Translations under genes and position numbers: made by a program
Shown: piece after piece, positions 44,412 through 51,948 of the stretch
Numbering within the stretch: position 1 is the stretch's first letter
How the letters are laid out: every line of letters begins with the position of its first letter
NCBI RefSeq assembly: GCF_902459555.1
Contig: NZ_CABPSM010000006.1
Location: forward strand, 1-64,000
DNA length: 64,000 bases
Reading direction: 5' to 3'
Source of the DNA: Pandoraea horticolens
GTDB taxonomy: Bacteria > Pseudomonadota > Gammaproteobacteria > Burkholderiales > Burkholderiaceae
The notes under the pieces: model-generated
Seen by the model: the letters and a program-made list of their open reading frames with translations, nothing else
Databases searched by the model: none
What the model was told of the DNA's origin: nothing

Positions 44412-45220
44412 GACCTTACCCGTTCTTCACGCGTGAATTCGCGCGGCGACACCCCGAGCGCACGACGGAACATCGCAGAGAATGCTGCCGGATTGGCGTA
44501 GCCCAGGCGCATGGCGACGGTGGCCACCGGCACACCGCGCGCGATCCAGTCGACAGCCCGCGCCAACCGCACCTGCTGACGCCACGCGCCGAAACTCGTC
44601 CCCAGCTCAGTACTGAACAAGCGCGCGAGCGTGCGCTCCGATGCGCCCACCTCCTGCGCCCAATGCGAGAGCGAACGGTCGTCGTCGGGCCGCTCCATGA
44701 GCGCCTCGCACAACTGCCGCAAACGCCGGTCGTCCGGCAGGCGCAGATCGAGAGACGCCGATGGCGCCACGCGAAGCTCCTCCAGCAACAAGCTCATGAC
44801 GAGCCCGTGACGACGATCGTCCACGGGGATGCCGCCTGCCAGCGCCGCGGCCAGATCGCGCAGCAAGGGGGAGGCGTCAAGTACCAGGCATCGGTCGGGC
44901 GGGAGTGGCGAGGCCCCTGGCCATAGGTACACCGCGTAGAACTGCGCTTCGCCAAGCACGGCAACTTCGTGCGGCATGCCGGCCGGCACCCATGCGGCAC
45001 GAAACACCGGCGCGATCAGGCACGTCTCCCCTGCCGTGATACGCAAGCCGCCGCGCCGCAAGCAGATTAGCTGGCCCCACTCGTGGCTGTGCGGTTCGAT
45101 CAGGGCGGCAGGCGGCGGAGAGCGGAGATGCGCGACAACCGGCATCTCGCGGCTCGGCGCCGTGCGTGGCGTCGGGGAGTAATTGGGGCGCGTAGCAGGC
45201 GCCGGCACGGGGCGTGGCAT
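44408..45220 (-). CDS. AraC-family transcriptional regulator with cupin domain
   Basis: 270 aa. The N-terminal cupin-like sensor (about residues 28-110) begins with EPHSHEWGQLICLRRGG. The C-terminal double helix-turn-helix (about 170-265) includes SLSHWAQEVGASERTLARLF and the second helix pair ending in GYANPAAFSAMFRRALGVSP. It is divergent from the SLC13 permease gene, which it may control, with 149 bases between starts. I chose the ATG at 45220 because the upstream frame crosses the promoter region. Confidence 0.9.
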   Translation of the reverse strand: MPRPVPAPATRPNYSPTPRTAPSREMPVVAHLRSPPPAALIEPHSHEWGQLICLRRGGLRITAGETCLIAPVFRAAWVPAGMPHEVAVLGEAQFYAVYLWPGASPLPPDRCLVLDASPLLRDLAAALAGGIPVDDRRHGLVMSLLLEELRVAPSASLDLRLPDDRRLRQLCEALMERPDDDRSLSHWAQEVGASERTLARLFSTELGTSFGAWRQQVRLARAVDWIARGVPVATVAMRLGYANPAAFSAMFRRALGVSPREFTREERVRS

Positions 45221-45369
45221 GTTCGCGATGGTATTTGTCTTGATCGGAGTGACGCTCAGAGAGTCGCTAGCATACGATATGCCCGTCGCGACGCAAGCCA
45301 TCTTGCGTCGATATCCGGCATCCGGCATCGTAACGCCCCCTCTGGCCCATCATCAAAACGACAAGCGCC

Positions 45370-46833
45370 ATGACTGACTCTGCTTCGCCCGAGACACAGC
45401 ACCCGCCACCCGCCTCCGACATCCTGCGCCGCGAGCGATTGCATGCCCGCGTGCGCGCCCTTGGCGGTTACGCCGCCTATGTGTTGCTCGCACTCGCGCT
45501 ATGGGCGGCCAGCCATGGGAGCACCACGCTTGGCCTGTCCCCCACGGCAGCGCAGGCGGCCGTGCTCGTCCTCTTCACTATCGGTGCGTGGGCGTTCGGC
45601 ATGTTCCCCGAACCGATCACGACACTGACGTTCTTCCTGCTCGCCGTGCTACTGCATGTGGCGAAGCCCGAGGCGATCTTCGCGGGCTTTCATTCGGCGG
45701 CATGGTGGCTTGTCTTCGGCGGCGCCGTCACCGGCATCGCCGTGCGCACGACGGGACTCGGTTCGCGTCTCGCGGCGACGGTCTTCGCGCTGAAGCGTCC
45801 GACGTATCCGCGTTATGTCGCATCGGTGATGGTCGCGTGCGTGGGGTTGGCCTTCGTCATGCCGTCGACGACCGGCCGGATTCTGCTGCTCATCCCCATC
45901 GTGCTCGCGCTCGCCGAGCGCATCGGTCTTACCGAAGGACGGCGCGGACGCACCGGCCTCGTGATGACCGTCGCCGCCGCGAGCTATATGCCGCCCACGA
46001 CGATCTTGCCCGCGAACATTCCGAACAGCGTGCTCATGGGCGCGGCGGACTCGTTCTATGGCGTGAAGCTGCACTACGCGCCGTATCTGCTGCTGCACTT
46101 CCCGGTACTCGGTGCGCTCAAAGCCGCGGTGCTGGTGTGGGTGATCTGCCGCCTGTTCCCGGACGACGGCCCGCTGACTAACGCGTCGACCAATGCAACG
46201 CCGCCGCTCTCGCGCGATGCGCGACGCCTGTCGGTACTGCTCGCGCTCGCCCTTGCCGGTTTCGCCACCGACGCGTGGCATGGCATCTCTCCCGCGTGGA
46301 TCTCCGTGGCCGCCGCCATCCTCTGTCTGCTGCCCGCCATTCACATCGTCACGCCGAAGACCTTCACCGAACAGATGCACATCACGCCGCTCGTCTACGT
46401 CGCCGGCTTTCTCGGCGTTGGCGCCGTGGTGGCAGATACGGGACTGGGAGAAAAGGTCGCGCAGCTCTGTCTGGATGCCGTCGGCATGACCCCAGGCACG
46501 CCCGCGATCAATGCCGCGTGGCTGATTGCCATCGGTGCGGCCATCGGGCTTGTGGCGACGCTGCCCGGGCTGCCCGCCGTGCTCACGCCACTGGCAGGGC
46601 ACCTTTCCGCCGCCAGTGGCCTGCCGCTCTATACCGTACTGATGCTGCAAGTTCCCGTGTTCTCTACCGTGCTGCTGCCCTATCAAAGCCCGCCGATGAT
46701 GATTGCGATGCATCTGGGCGGTGTCGGTATGCGCGATGGCACGCGGCTTACCCTCGTCATGACGATCATTACCCTCGTCTTCCTCTTCCCGCTCAACTAT
46801 CTCTGGTGGCGTCTGCTCGGCATGCTGCCCTGA
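45370..46833 (+). CDS. SLC13/DASS-family anion permease
   Basis: 487 aa, about 12 membrane spans. Features of the divalent anion:Na+ symporter (citrate transporter-like) family are visible: VFGGAVTGIAVRTTGLGSRL near residue 116, the MPSTTGRILLLIP segment near 165 (SNT-like motif region) and a second half with LPGLPAVLTPLAG near 398. Family members import citrate, succinate, malate or sulfate. The specific substrate cannot be assigned. It starts 149 bases from the divergent AraC regulator, its likely controller. Confidence 0.88.
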   Translation: MTDSASPETQHPPPASDILRRERLHARVRALGGYAAYVLLALALWAASHGSTTLGLSPTAAQAAVLVLFTIGAWAFGMFPEPITTLTFFLLAVLLHVAKPEAIFAGFHSAAWWLVFGGAVTGIAVRTTGLGSRLAATVFALKRPTYPRYVASVMVACVGLAFVMPSTTGRILLLIPIVLALAERIGLTEGRRGRTGLVMTVAAASYMPPTTILPANIPNSVLMGAADSFYGVKLHYAPYLLLHFPVLGALKAAVLVWVICRLFPDDGPLTNASTNATPPLSRDARRLSVLLALALAGFATDAWHGISPAWISVAAAILCLLPAIHIVTPKTFTEQMHITPLVYVAGFLGVGAVVADTGLGEKVAQLCLDAVGMTPGTPAINAAWLIAIGAAIGLVATLPGLPAVLTPLAGHLSAASGLPLYTVLMLQVPVFSTVLLPYQSPPMMIAMHLGGVGMRDGTRLTLVMTIITLVFLFPLNYLWWRLLGMLP

Positions 46834-46972
46834 ATTTCCCTGCCAGGCCATGCGTCGGCCGGTGCGATGCGCGCCACATCGGTGCCTGCCGTGCAGGCGA
46901 CGACGTTGGCCATCGCTTCGGACGCGCTCGCCGCCTGAGCCGGGCGGTCGCGCCGCGAGCGCAGCGGATGCC

Positions 46973-47401
46973 CTATCCCCGACTGGTTTCGCGGCAGAAG
47001 ACCAGCCAACGGTCTCCGTCCTCCTCCCGCCAGAACGCCCCCTCGCGCTCGAGAATTGCACCGAGGCGCAGACGTACGGTGCGAAGGCGGGTGTCACTCA
47101 CACCGGGCAGGATCATGCCGCGCACGTAGCCGACATGCGGCACCGTGCGCAGCAGCGTGCGGATCAGTTGGCAAAAGCGCCTCACGGCATGCTCCCCCGC
47201 TTTCGACTCCGGACTCAGCCGGAAATCGGTGATCGTGAGCACGATGCCCGAGGCCACTTTGTCGAGACGATGGCAAAGGGACAGCTCGCCGTTCTCGACG
47301 CGCTGTCCCACTGCGACGCGCGTGCGCTCGCAGACTTCAACGCGCGCCGAAAAACGGTGAGTCCTGAAAAATGCCGCAACGGCGCGCTCGCAGACTGTCA
47401 T
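46973..47401 (-). CDS. SseE-like type III secretion protein
   Basis: 142 aa. By eye the sequence aligns end to end with Salmonella SPI-2 SseE (137 aa). The N-terminus has an amphipathic helix at the same spacing, and the C-terminal GAFWREEDGDRWLVF parallels the GATF...DGDNWTVL of SseE. It is the last gene of the translocator operon, starting 4 bases after the SseD-like gene, exactly where sseE sits in SPI-2. SseE function is poorly known, though it is needed for virulence. I made the comparison from memory. Confidence 0.6.
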   Translation of the reverse strand: MTVCERAVAAFFRTHRFSARVEVCERTRVAVGQRVENGELSLCHRLDKVASGIVLTITDFRLSPESKAGEHAVRRFCQLIRTLLRTVPHVGYVRGMILPGVSDTRLRTVRLRLGAILEREGAFWREEDGDRWLVFCRETSRG

Positions 47402-47405
47402 TGGC

Positions 47406-48080
47406 TTACCGGATGGTTTCGTACATCTTCGTGATCTGCTGCCCGATCATGCCGTACATCGAGCGCGACACGTCGCGGATATCGGCACTCGACGAATCGA
47501 TTCGCTGACGCAACCGATCGTTGGTGCGACGCGTCTCGTCGGTGAGCGACATTTCGAATTCGCCGAGCACGTCGTTGTCGCGACCGGCGAGCGATTCGTC
47601 GTTCGACACGACATCGAACGGCGACTTCACAAACTGGCTGAAACCCTTCGTCGTCTCGCCGACTGCGGTGCCGACCGTTCTCAGCTTGCCGAGTTCACCG
47701 CCGAAACCCGCCGCCCCGGAGCCGACACCGCCTACCAGCGAGAACGTCCCCGAAACGATTCCCCCAACGGCCGAATGCAGGCCTGCGGAATAGTGCGACT
47801 GGTTGGCCTTATACTTCTCCGAGCGTGCCGTCAAACCGCGCTCGAAAACCATCGCATCATGACGCGTGCGATACGATTGATCGGTGTTGCGCTCGGCAAT
47901 TCGCATGGCGAGAAACAGTGCGATGAGCGCTTGCGCGGACTGAAGCCCATCGACCTTCTCTCGGATACGCGGCAACACTTGCGAATCTTCACCACCAGGC
48001 GCGGCACGTTGCTGGGCCTCGAGGGTTGCGATGTCCGTCTGACGATGGGCCGAAGACGTCGAATTCAAAGCAGTACTCAT
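47406..48080 (-). CDS. sctB: Type III secretion translocon pore protein, SseD/EspB type
   Basis: 224 aa. A central hydrophobic segment (about residues 105-130, AVGGIVSGTFSLVGGVGSGA) that can insert into the host membrane is flanked by polar, helix-forming arms. The C-terminus (DRLRQRIDSSSADIRDVSRS) is predicted to form a coiled coil. There is no signal peptide, as expected for a type III substrate. It follows the SctE gene after 59 bases and has GGAG 8 bases before its ATG. In SPI-2 order this is sseD. With SctE it forms the host-membrane pore. Confidence 0.75.
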   Translation of the reverse strand: MSTALNSTSSAHRQTDIATLEAQQRAAPGGEDSQVLPRIREKVDGLQSAQALIALFLAMRIAERNTDQSYRTRHDAMVFERGLTARSEKYKANQSHYSAGLHSAVGGIVSGTFSLVGGVGSGAAGFGGELGKLRTVGTAVGETTKGFSQFVKSPFDVVSNDESLAGRDNDVLGEFEMSLTDETRRTNDRLRQRIDSSSADIRDVSRSMYGMIGQQITKMYETIR

Positions 48081-48139
48081 ATCGTCACTCCGTACGTAGA
48101 AGGCACGACGGATGCCGTGCCTGATGAATCAGCGCTCGC

Positions 48140-49648
48140 TCATGCTCTCGCGAGCGAGGCCGCGATTCGGATGCGCATCTCGCCGGTCTTCTGCACCTGC
48201 TCGCCCGTCGATACCGCAATGTCGTTCTGCTGTCCCACGAGCGTTTCCATGGACTTCGCGGTGCGCTTCTTGTCATCGCCGTTTATTTGCATGAGCATTT
48301 GCAACCACATCATGTCGACGGCAAGGTCGCGAGCTTCCAGTTGCAGTTTCGCGCGCTGTACGCCGACGATTCCCTGCCCGAGGTTATTGGCCCCGGAGAA
48401 CACGCCGCGCACGGCGCTCGAGAGCGACCACGAGCCACGCGCCAGCGCGAAGTAACCTTGCAAGTTCATACTCGACGTGAACGATTGGGTCAGCGTCTTG
48501 GCGCTCACGGCCTTGCCGCGCGCGACCTGCTTCGCGGCGTTCTTCACGACCTTGTCGAAAGCGCGCGAGGCCATCTGTTCGACCATCTGCTGCGTGAACT
48601 GCTCGGCCATGCGATTGAAACCCGCTTTCGCCAGCCTGCGCGCGCCTTGTGTACCGTTTTGCAGCAACGACCGGCCGACGCGCTTGCCAACCTCGTTGCC
48701 GACCACGAATCCGACCTCCGAGACCACGCGCGTCTTGATCGCGCCGATAGCGGCTTTGTCGCCCGACTTGACCGCCTGCTCCAACGCTTCGCTCGCGCCG
48801 GCCTTGAACACGCGACTCGCCGCCTTGGTCGTCGCACGCTTGGCGAGGAACCCGCCAATCGACGTGCCGAAGCCGATGACCATGCCAAGCATCTGGAACG
48901 CCAATTGCGCATGCCCCCACTTGGCGGCTTCCTTCTCGTGGTAATCCGCGTTCTTCGGGTCGACCAGCGCCATCGTCTTGTGGAACGCTGCGCCGAGCCC
49001 GGCGATCCCCGCCCCCACATCGGCCACGCCGCCGGCAATCATCAGCGGGTTCATCGTGAGGACGCCCGTCACCACCTTGACCGCGCCAACGACAACGTCG
49101 ACCGCCGCGATGAGCCAGTCGAACACCACGCCGAAGATGCCGCCCTTGCGCGCCTTGTTCGCATCTTCCGTCTTCGCGTCCATCTGCTCGCGATACTTCT
49201 TGATGTCCTCCTGACGCAGCTTCTCCTGCCGCACCCCCAGTAACTCCAGCGCGCGCTGCGTGGACTTCGCGGTGTCGCCCAATGCGTCCATCGCGAGCAT
49301 CGAAGCCATCATGGCGAGCGTGGACGGATCGACATTCTCGAGGGCGGAGAGGTTCGCTTCGCCCTGCGGGTTGGACGAACGCAGGGCGTTTGCCGCGAGT
49401 CCGCTGCCTGCCGCGAAAAGATGGCCGAGCAGGCGGGCAAAGGCCCCATCGGCCTCACGCCAATCGGCGCCGGTCGACGGGTCCGGCGCGAAATCCTCGG
49501 TGCGAAGCCAGTCGCTGCGCTCACGCCGTTTGCGCGTGGCGTCGCCCGATTCGATCGCTTCGTCTGCCGAGTTGGCTGCGGACGCGTCGGTGACGCGGCT
49601 GTTCCAGGCCGGCACGTAGCCGGCCTGCGGGGATTGAATGACTGTCAT
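48140..49648 (-). CDS. sctE: Type III secretion translocon pore protein, SseC/EspD/YopB type
   Basis: 502 aa. A long hydrophobic hairpin (about residues 170-225, GIFGVVFDWLIAAVDVVVGA then the GVLTMNPLMIAGG turn) and a second hydrophobic stretch near 250-270 (FQMLGMVIGFGTSIGGFL) fit the SseC/IpaB-type major translocator. The N-terminal region before 160 contains the likely chaperone-binding part and a helix-rich segment. Length is close to SseC (484 aa). The start overlaps the stop of the chaperone gene (ATGA, 49645-49648), as expected for chaperone-substrate coupling. Confidence 0.85.
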   Translation of the reverse strand: MTVIQSPQAGYVPAWNSRVTDASAANSADEAIESGDATRKRRERSDWLRTEDFAPDPSTGADWREADGAFARLLGHLFAAGSGLAANALRSSNPQGEANLSALENVDPSTLAMMASMLAMDALGDTAKSTQRALELLGVRQEKLRQEDIKKYREQMDAKTEDANKARKGGIFGVVFDWLIAAVDVVVGAVKVVTGVLTMNPLMIAGGVADVGAGIAGLGAAFHKTMALVDPKNADYHEKEAAKWGHAQLAFQMLGMVIGFGTSIGGFLAKRATTKAASRVFKAGASEALEQAVKSGDKAAIGAIKTRVVSEVGFVVGNEVGKRVGRSLLQNGTQGARRLAKAGFNRMAEQFTQQMVEQMASRAFDKVVKNAAKQVARGKAVSAKTLTQSFTSSMNLQGYFALARGSWSLSSAVRGVFSGANNLGQGIVGVQRAKLQLEARDLAVDMMWLQMLMQINGDDKKRTAKSMETLVGQQNDIAVSTGEQVQKTGEMRIRIAASLARA

Positions 49649-50160
49649 ATGGTTTGAGGTTCCGAAGAGACATTCAGCGCGTCGCGTCGTGCACGGGCCG
49701 AGCGCGCCAGTGCCTCGTGCTCAGGCAGTTGACCGCACACGCGCAGCGTGGCGTCGTAGGACTTGCATGCGAATTCCCGGTTGCCCGTATGCTCGTAGCT
49801 CATCCCGGCGAGATACGGCGGACGCGGGTCGGATACGCGGATGACGCCCGCCTTCGCGAAACACGGCAGCGCCTGCTCGTGCTGCCCGAGCCGCTGGTAG
49901 CAGAGCCCGAGCCCGTACCAATCGTCGAACGACCATTGGTCAAGCGTGGCGAGCACGAAGTACACGCGTTGCGCAGCCGCGATCTGTCCTTGTGCGAAAC
50001 GCTGACCGGCGTGCGCACGAACGCGCGCCAGATCGTCCTCGTCAAGATCGGCCAGCATGCGCAGTGCGCCGCCGCTCTCAAAGAACTGCGAGAGGACGGC
50101 TTGCGCTTCGTCCGCATCGAGCTCCGGCGGCGTGGCTTCCGGGGACGTTGGTGTGCTCAC
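49645..50160 (-). CDS. Type III secretion translocator chaperone, SycD/SscA type
   Basis: 171 aa. Three tetratricopeptide repeats are recognisable (YFVLATLDQWSFDDWYGLGL, then YQRLGQHEQALPCFAKAG, then SYEHTGNREFACKSYDAT). This is the class II chaperone fold that keeps the SctE/SctB translocators soluble. It starts at GTG (50160), sharing a 4-base overlap (50157-50160) with the stop of the SseB-like gene, and couples to sctE downstream. The frame is open further upstream but overlaps the preceding gene. Confidence 0.85.
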   Translation of the reverse strand: MSTPTSPEATPPELDADEAQAVLSQFFESGGALRMLADLDEDDLARVRAHAGQRFAQGQIAAAQRVYFVLATLDQWSFDDWYGLGLCYQRLGQHEQALPCFAKAGVIRVSDPRPPYLAGMSYEHTGNREFACKSYDATLRVCGQLPEHEALARSARARRDALNVSSEPQTI

Positions 50161-50771
50161 GTGCGCATCGACCCGTTGATCTGGTTGAGTTGCGAGCCTT
50201 GCGAGCTGTAGATGGTGTTCACCAGCGTCGACGCGCCGTTGTATTCCTGGAGTTTCTTGTTGATCTTGATCTGGTCGACCGTGCGGCTGTCGGACGCCTG
50301 CTCGGTGAAACCCTCGGCAGCGGCTTTGAGCGAGCGCAGGTTGGCGGCCGAGTATTCGCCCGTGTAGGTCGTGTAGTCGCTCTCCCCGACCCGCTTTTCG
50401 CGCGACTCCCACTCCTTCATCGTCTTCTTCGTACCGTCGGCGTACACGGTGATCTCGATGTTGTACTTGTCGAAGAATCCGCGAATGCCGTCACCGACCG
50501 CCACTTTCTTCGACGTGTCCGAGCCGACGTCGTTGATCAGCGATTCGATCAGATTCGACACCTCGCGCGCCTCTTGCCCTTCCTTCTGGCGCCGCTGCAT
50601 CTCCTGAATCATGTTTTGCGCTTCGCCGTTGTTCATCTCCATCATCAACATCGCGTATTGGGCGAGCGTTCCGTGAAAATCGAGCGAAATCTTGCGCCCT
50701 CCGACGTTGACGTCGCGCGTCAGACCTGACGACGGGTAAGCGAAGCTGGAGATGGGCTGGATAGTCATCAT
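50157..50771 (-). CDS. sctA: EspA/SseB-like type III translocator filament protein
   Basis: 204 aa. The central helix MLMMEMNNGEAQNMIQEMQR, then SNLIESLINDVG, the GFFDKYNIEI strand and a C-terminal helix (LKAAAEGFTEQASDSRTVDQ then KINKKLQEYN) follow the SseB/EspA layout by eye (SseB is 196 aa). EspA-like proteins polymerise on the needle tip and link it to the translocon pore. It lacks a signal peptide. Start ATG at 50771 (a second in-frame ATG is at 50768). It is coupled to the chaperone gene by a 4-base overlap. Confidence 0.7.
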   Translation of the reverse strand: MMTIQPISSFAYPSSGLTRDVNVGGRKISLDFHGTLAQYAMLMMEMNNGEAQNMIQEMQRRQKEGQEAREVSNLIESLINDVGSDTSKKVAVGDGIRGFFDKYNIEITVYADGTKKTMKEWESREKRVGESDYTTYTGEYSAANLRSLKAAAEGFTEQASDSRTVDQIKINKKLQEYNGASTLVNTIYSSQGSQLNQINGSMRT

Positions 50772-50848
50772 GAGGTTGGATCCTGAAGTAAGTGAAATCG
50801 AGACGGGAAGGCGACCTGAAAGCAGTACCCGGTGGCGCACGCCACCCC

Positions 50849-51373
50849 CTATAGGCTGTTCACGATCTTCTTCGTGACTTCGCCAAGTCGGGCGATCACC
50901 GCGTTGTAGAGCGTGAGGGTGTTGTCGTAGCTGGTAACAAAACGCTTGAGCTGGATTTGCTCGCTCGTACTCGATGCACCGTCGGTCAACGCCAGCGACT
51001 GGAGCTGCGACGCGAGGGCTTGCAGACTTGCGGCGTCGAACGGCGCGTCGGCGGCTTGTGGCGATACGAGTGCGTGCTCGACGGCGAAGTCGCGCAGCGT
51101 TTTCGGCAGCACTTCCGGCTTCGCGCCATCCGCAGCGCGCTTTGCCATCTCGCTGGCCAACGTGCCAAACCCGCTGGCGTCGCGGGCGACGTTCACGCGC
51201 GTCTGCGCAGACGCGAGCCACGTATCGGCCATCGACTGCAACGTGCTCAATCGATCATGGGCGAGGCCCATCGTCGAGAGCAGCGGGTTCTGGGAAGCGG
51301 CAGGGCTCGCACCGATGGCGGAGGCGCCGTAGGGGTGGGTGGGCGACGACGCGCCGGAGATTCGATCGATCAT
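50849..51373 (-). CDS. Putative type III secreted protein, unassigned
   Basis: 174 aa. It lies between the SseA-like and SseB-like genes, a position with no counterpart in SPI-2. The N-terminal 40 residues are rich in Ser, Ala and Pro, like a type III export signal. The rest is helical, ending LYNAVIARLGEVTKKIVNSL, a C-terminal helix that resembles translocator or needle-type proteins. There is no signal peptide or membrane span. I do not recognise the family. It starts at 51373, 13 bases after the upstream gene. Confidence 0.6.
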   Translation of the reverse strand: MIDRISGASSPTHPYGASAIGASPAASQNPLLSTMGLAHDRLSTLQSMADTWLASAQTRVNVARDASGFGTLASEMAKRAADGAKPEVLPKTLRDFAVEHALVSPQAADAPFDAASLQALASQLQSLALTDGASSTSEQIQLKRFVTSYDNTLTLYNAVIARLGEVTKKIVNSL

Positions 51374-51386
51374 GCGCAACCTCGTC

Positions 51387-51791
51387 TCAGGCGCACACGC
51401 GACGTACGGCGGCTGGCGCACGTTTCGCGGGAGAGGTTGAGGTGTCGTCGAGTGGCACGGGCGCGTCGGCTCGCATCCGCTCGATGGTGTGCGCAAGCGC
51501 GGCGGTCATGCGGCGGATTTCGCGCTCGTCGCGTTGAAAGGCTTCGCTCTCGACAAGCGTCTCAAGACGCTTGAGCTTCTCGCGGGCGTCGGATGTGCCC
51601 GTCGCTTCGAGACGGGCGACTTCGTCGAGCACCGATTGATACTCCTGCATCTGGCGGTGCAACTTGCGCCCGGCCAACTGCATTTCGGCACACGCGCGCT
51701 CGTACTGAACGAGAAGCGGGTCTACGGCACCGGTTTCCGGATCGATGGATGCAGCAGACGTGGGGGTCGGGTGTTGCAACGAGTCAGACAT
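51387..51791 (-). CDS. SseA-like coiled-coil chaperone candidate
   Basis: 134 aa. Residues about 27-105 are strongly helical with heptad spacing (QYERACAEMQLAGRKLHRQM, then LKRLETLVESEAFQRDER), and both ends are Pro/Thr/Ser-rich. SseA (108 aa) is the coiled-coil chaperone of SseB/SseD, and this gene has the equivalent first position in the operon. There is no clear sequence match beyond composition, so the name is tentative. The ribosome-binding site GGAGG lies about 7 bases before ATG 51791. Confidence 0.55.
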   Translation of the reverse strand: MSDSLQHPTPTSAASIDPETGAVDPLLVQYERACAEMQLAGRKLHRQMQEYQSVLDEVARLEATGTSDAREKLKRLETLVESEAFQRDEREIRRMTAALAHTIERMRADAPVPLDDTSTSPAKRAPAAVRRVCA

Positions 51792-51948
51792 AAGAGCGCC
51801 TCCGTATGTTGCGGTCAGTCGTTCAAGACATAACGCATCGTACGAAGACGCTCGATGTCCGCCTTTGCAAAGGCAGCATTCCCTTCCGGTATCACGCCTC
51901 GCTTCAGCGAATTCCCATCGCGCGGCGGATTCCCTCGTGGCGGATCAC

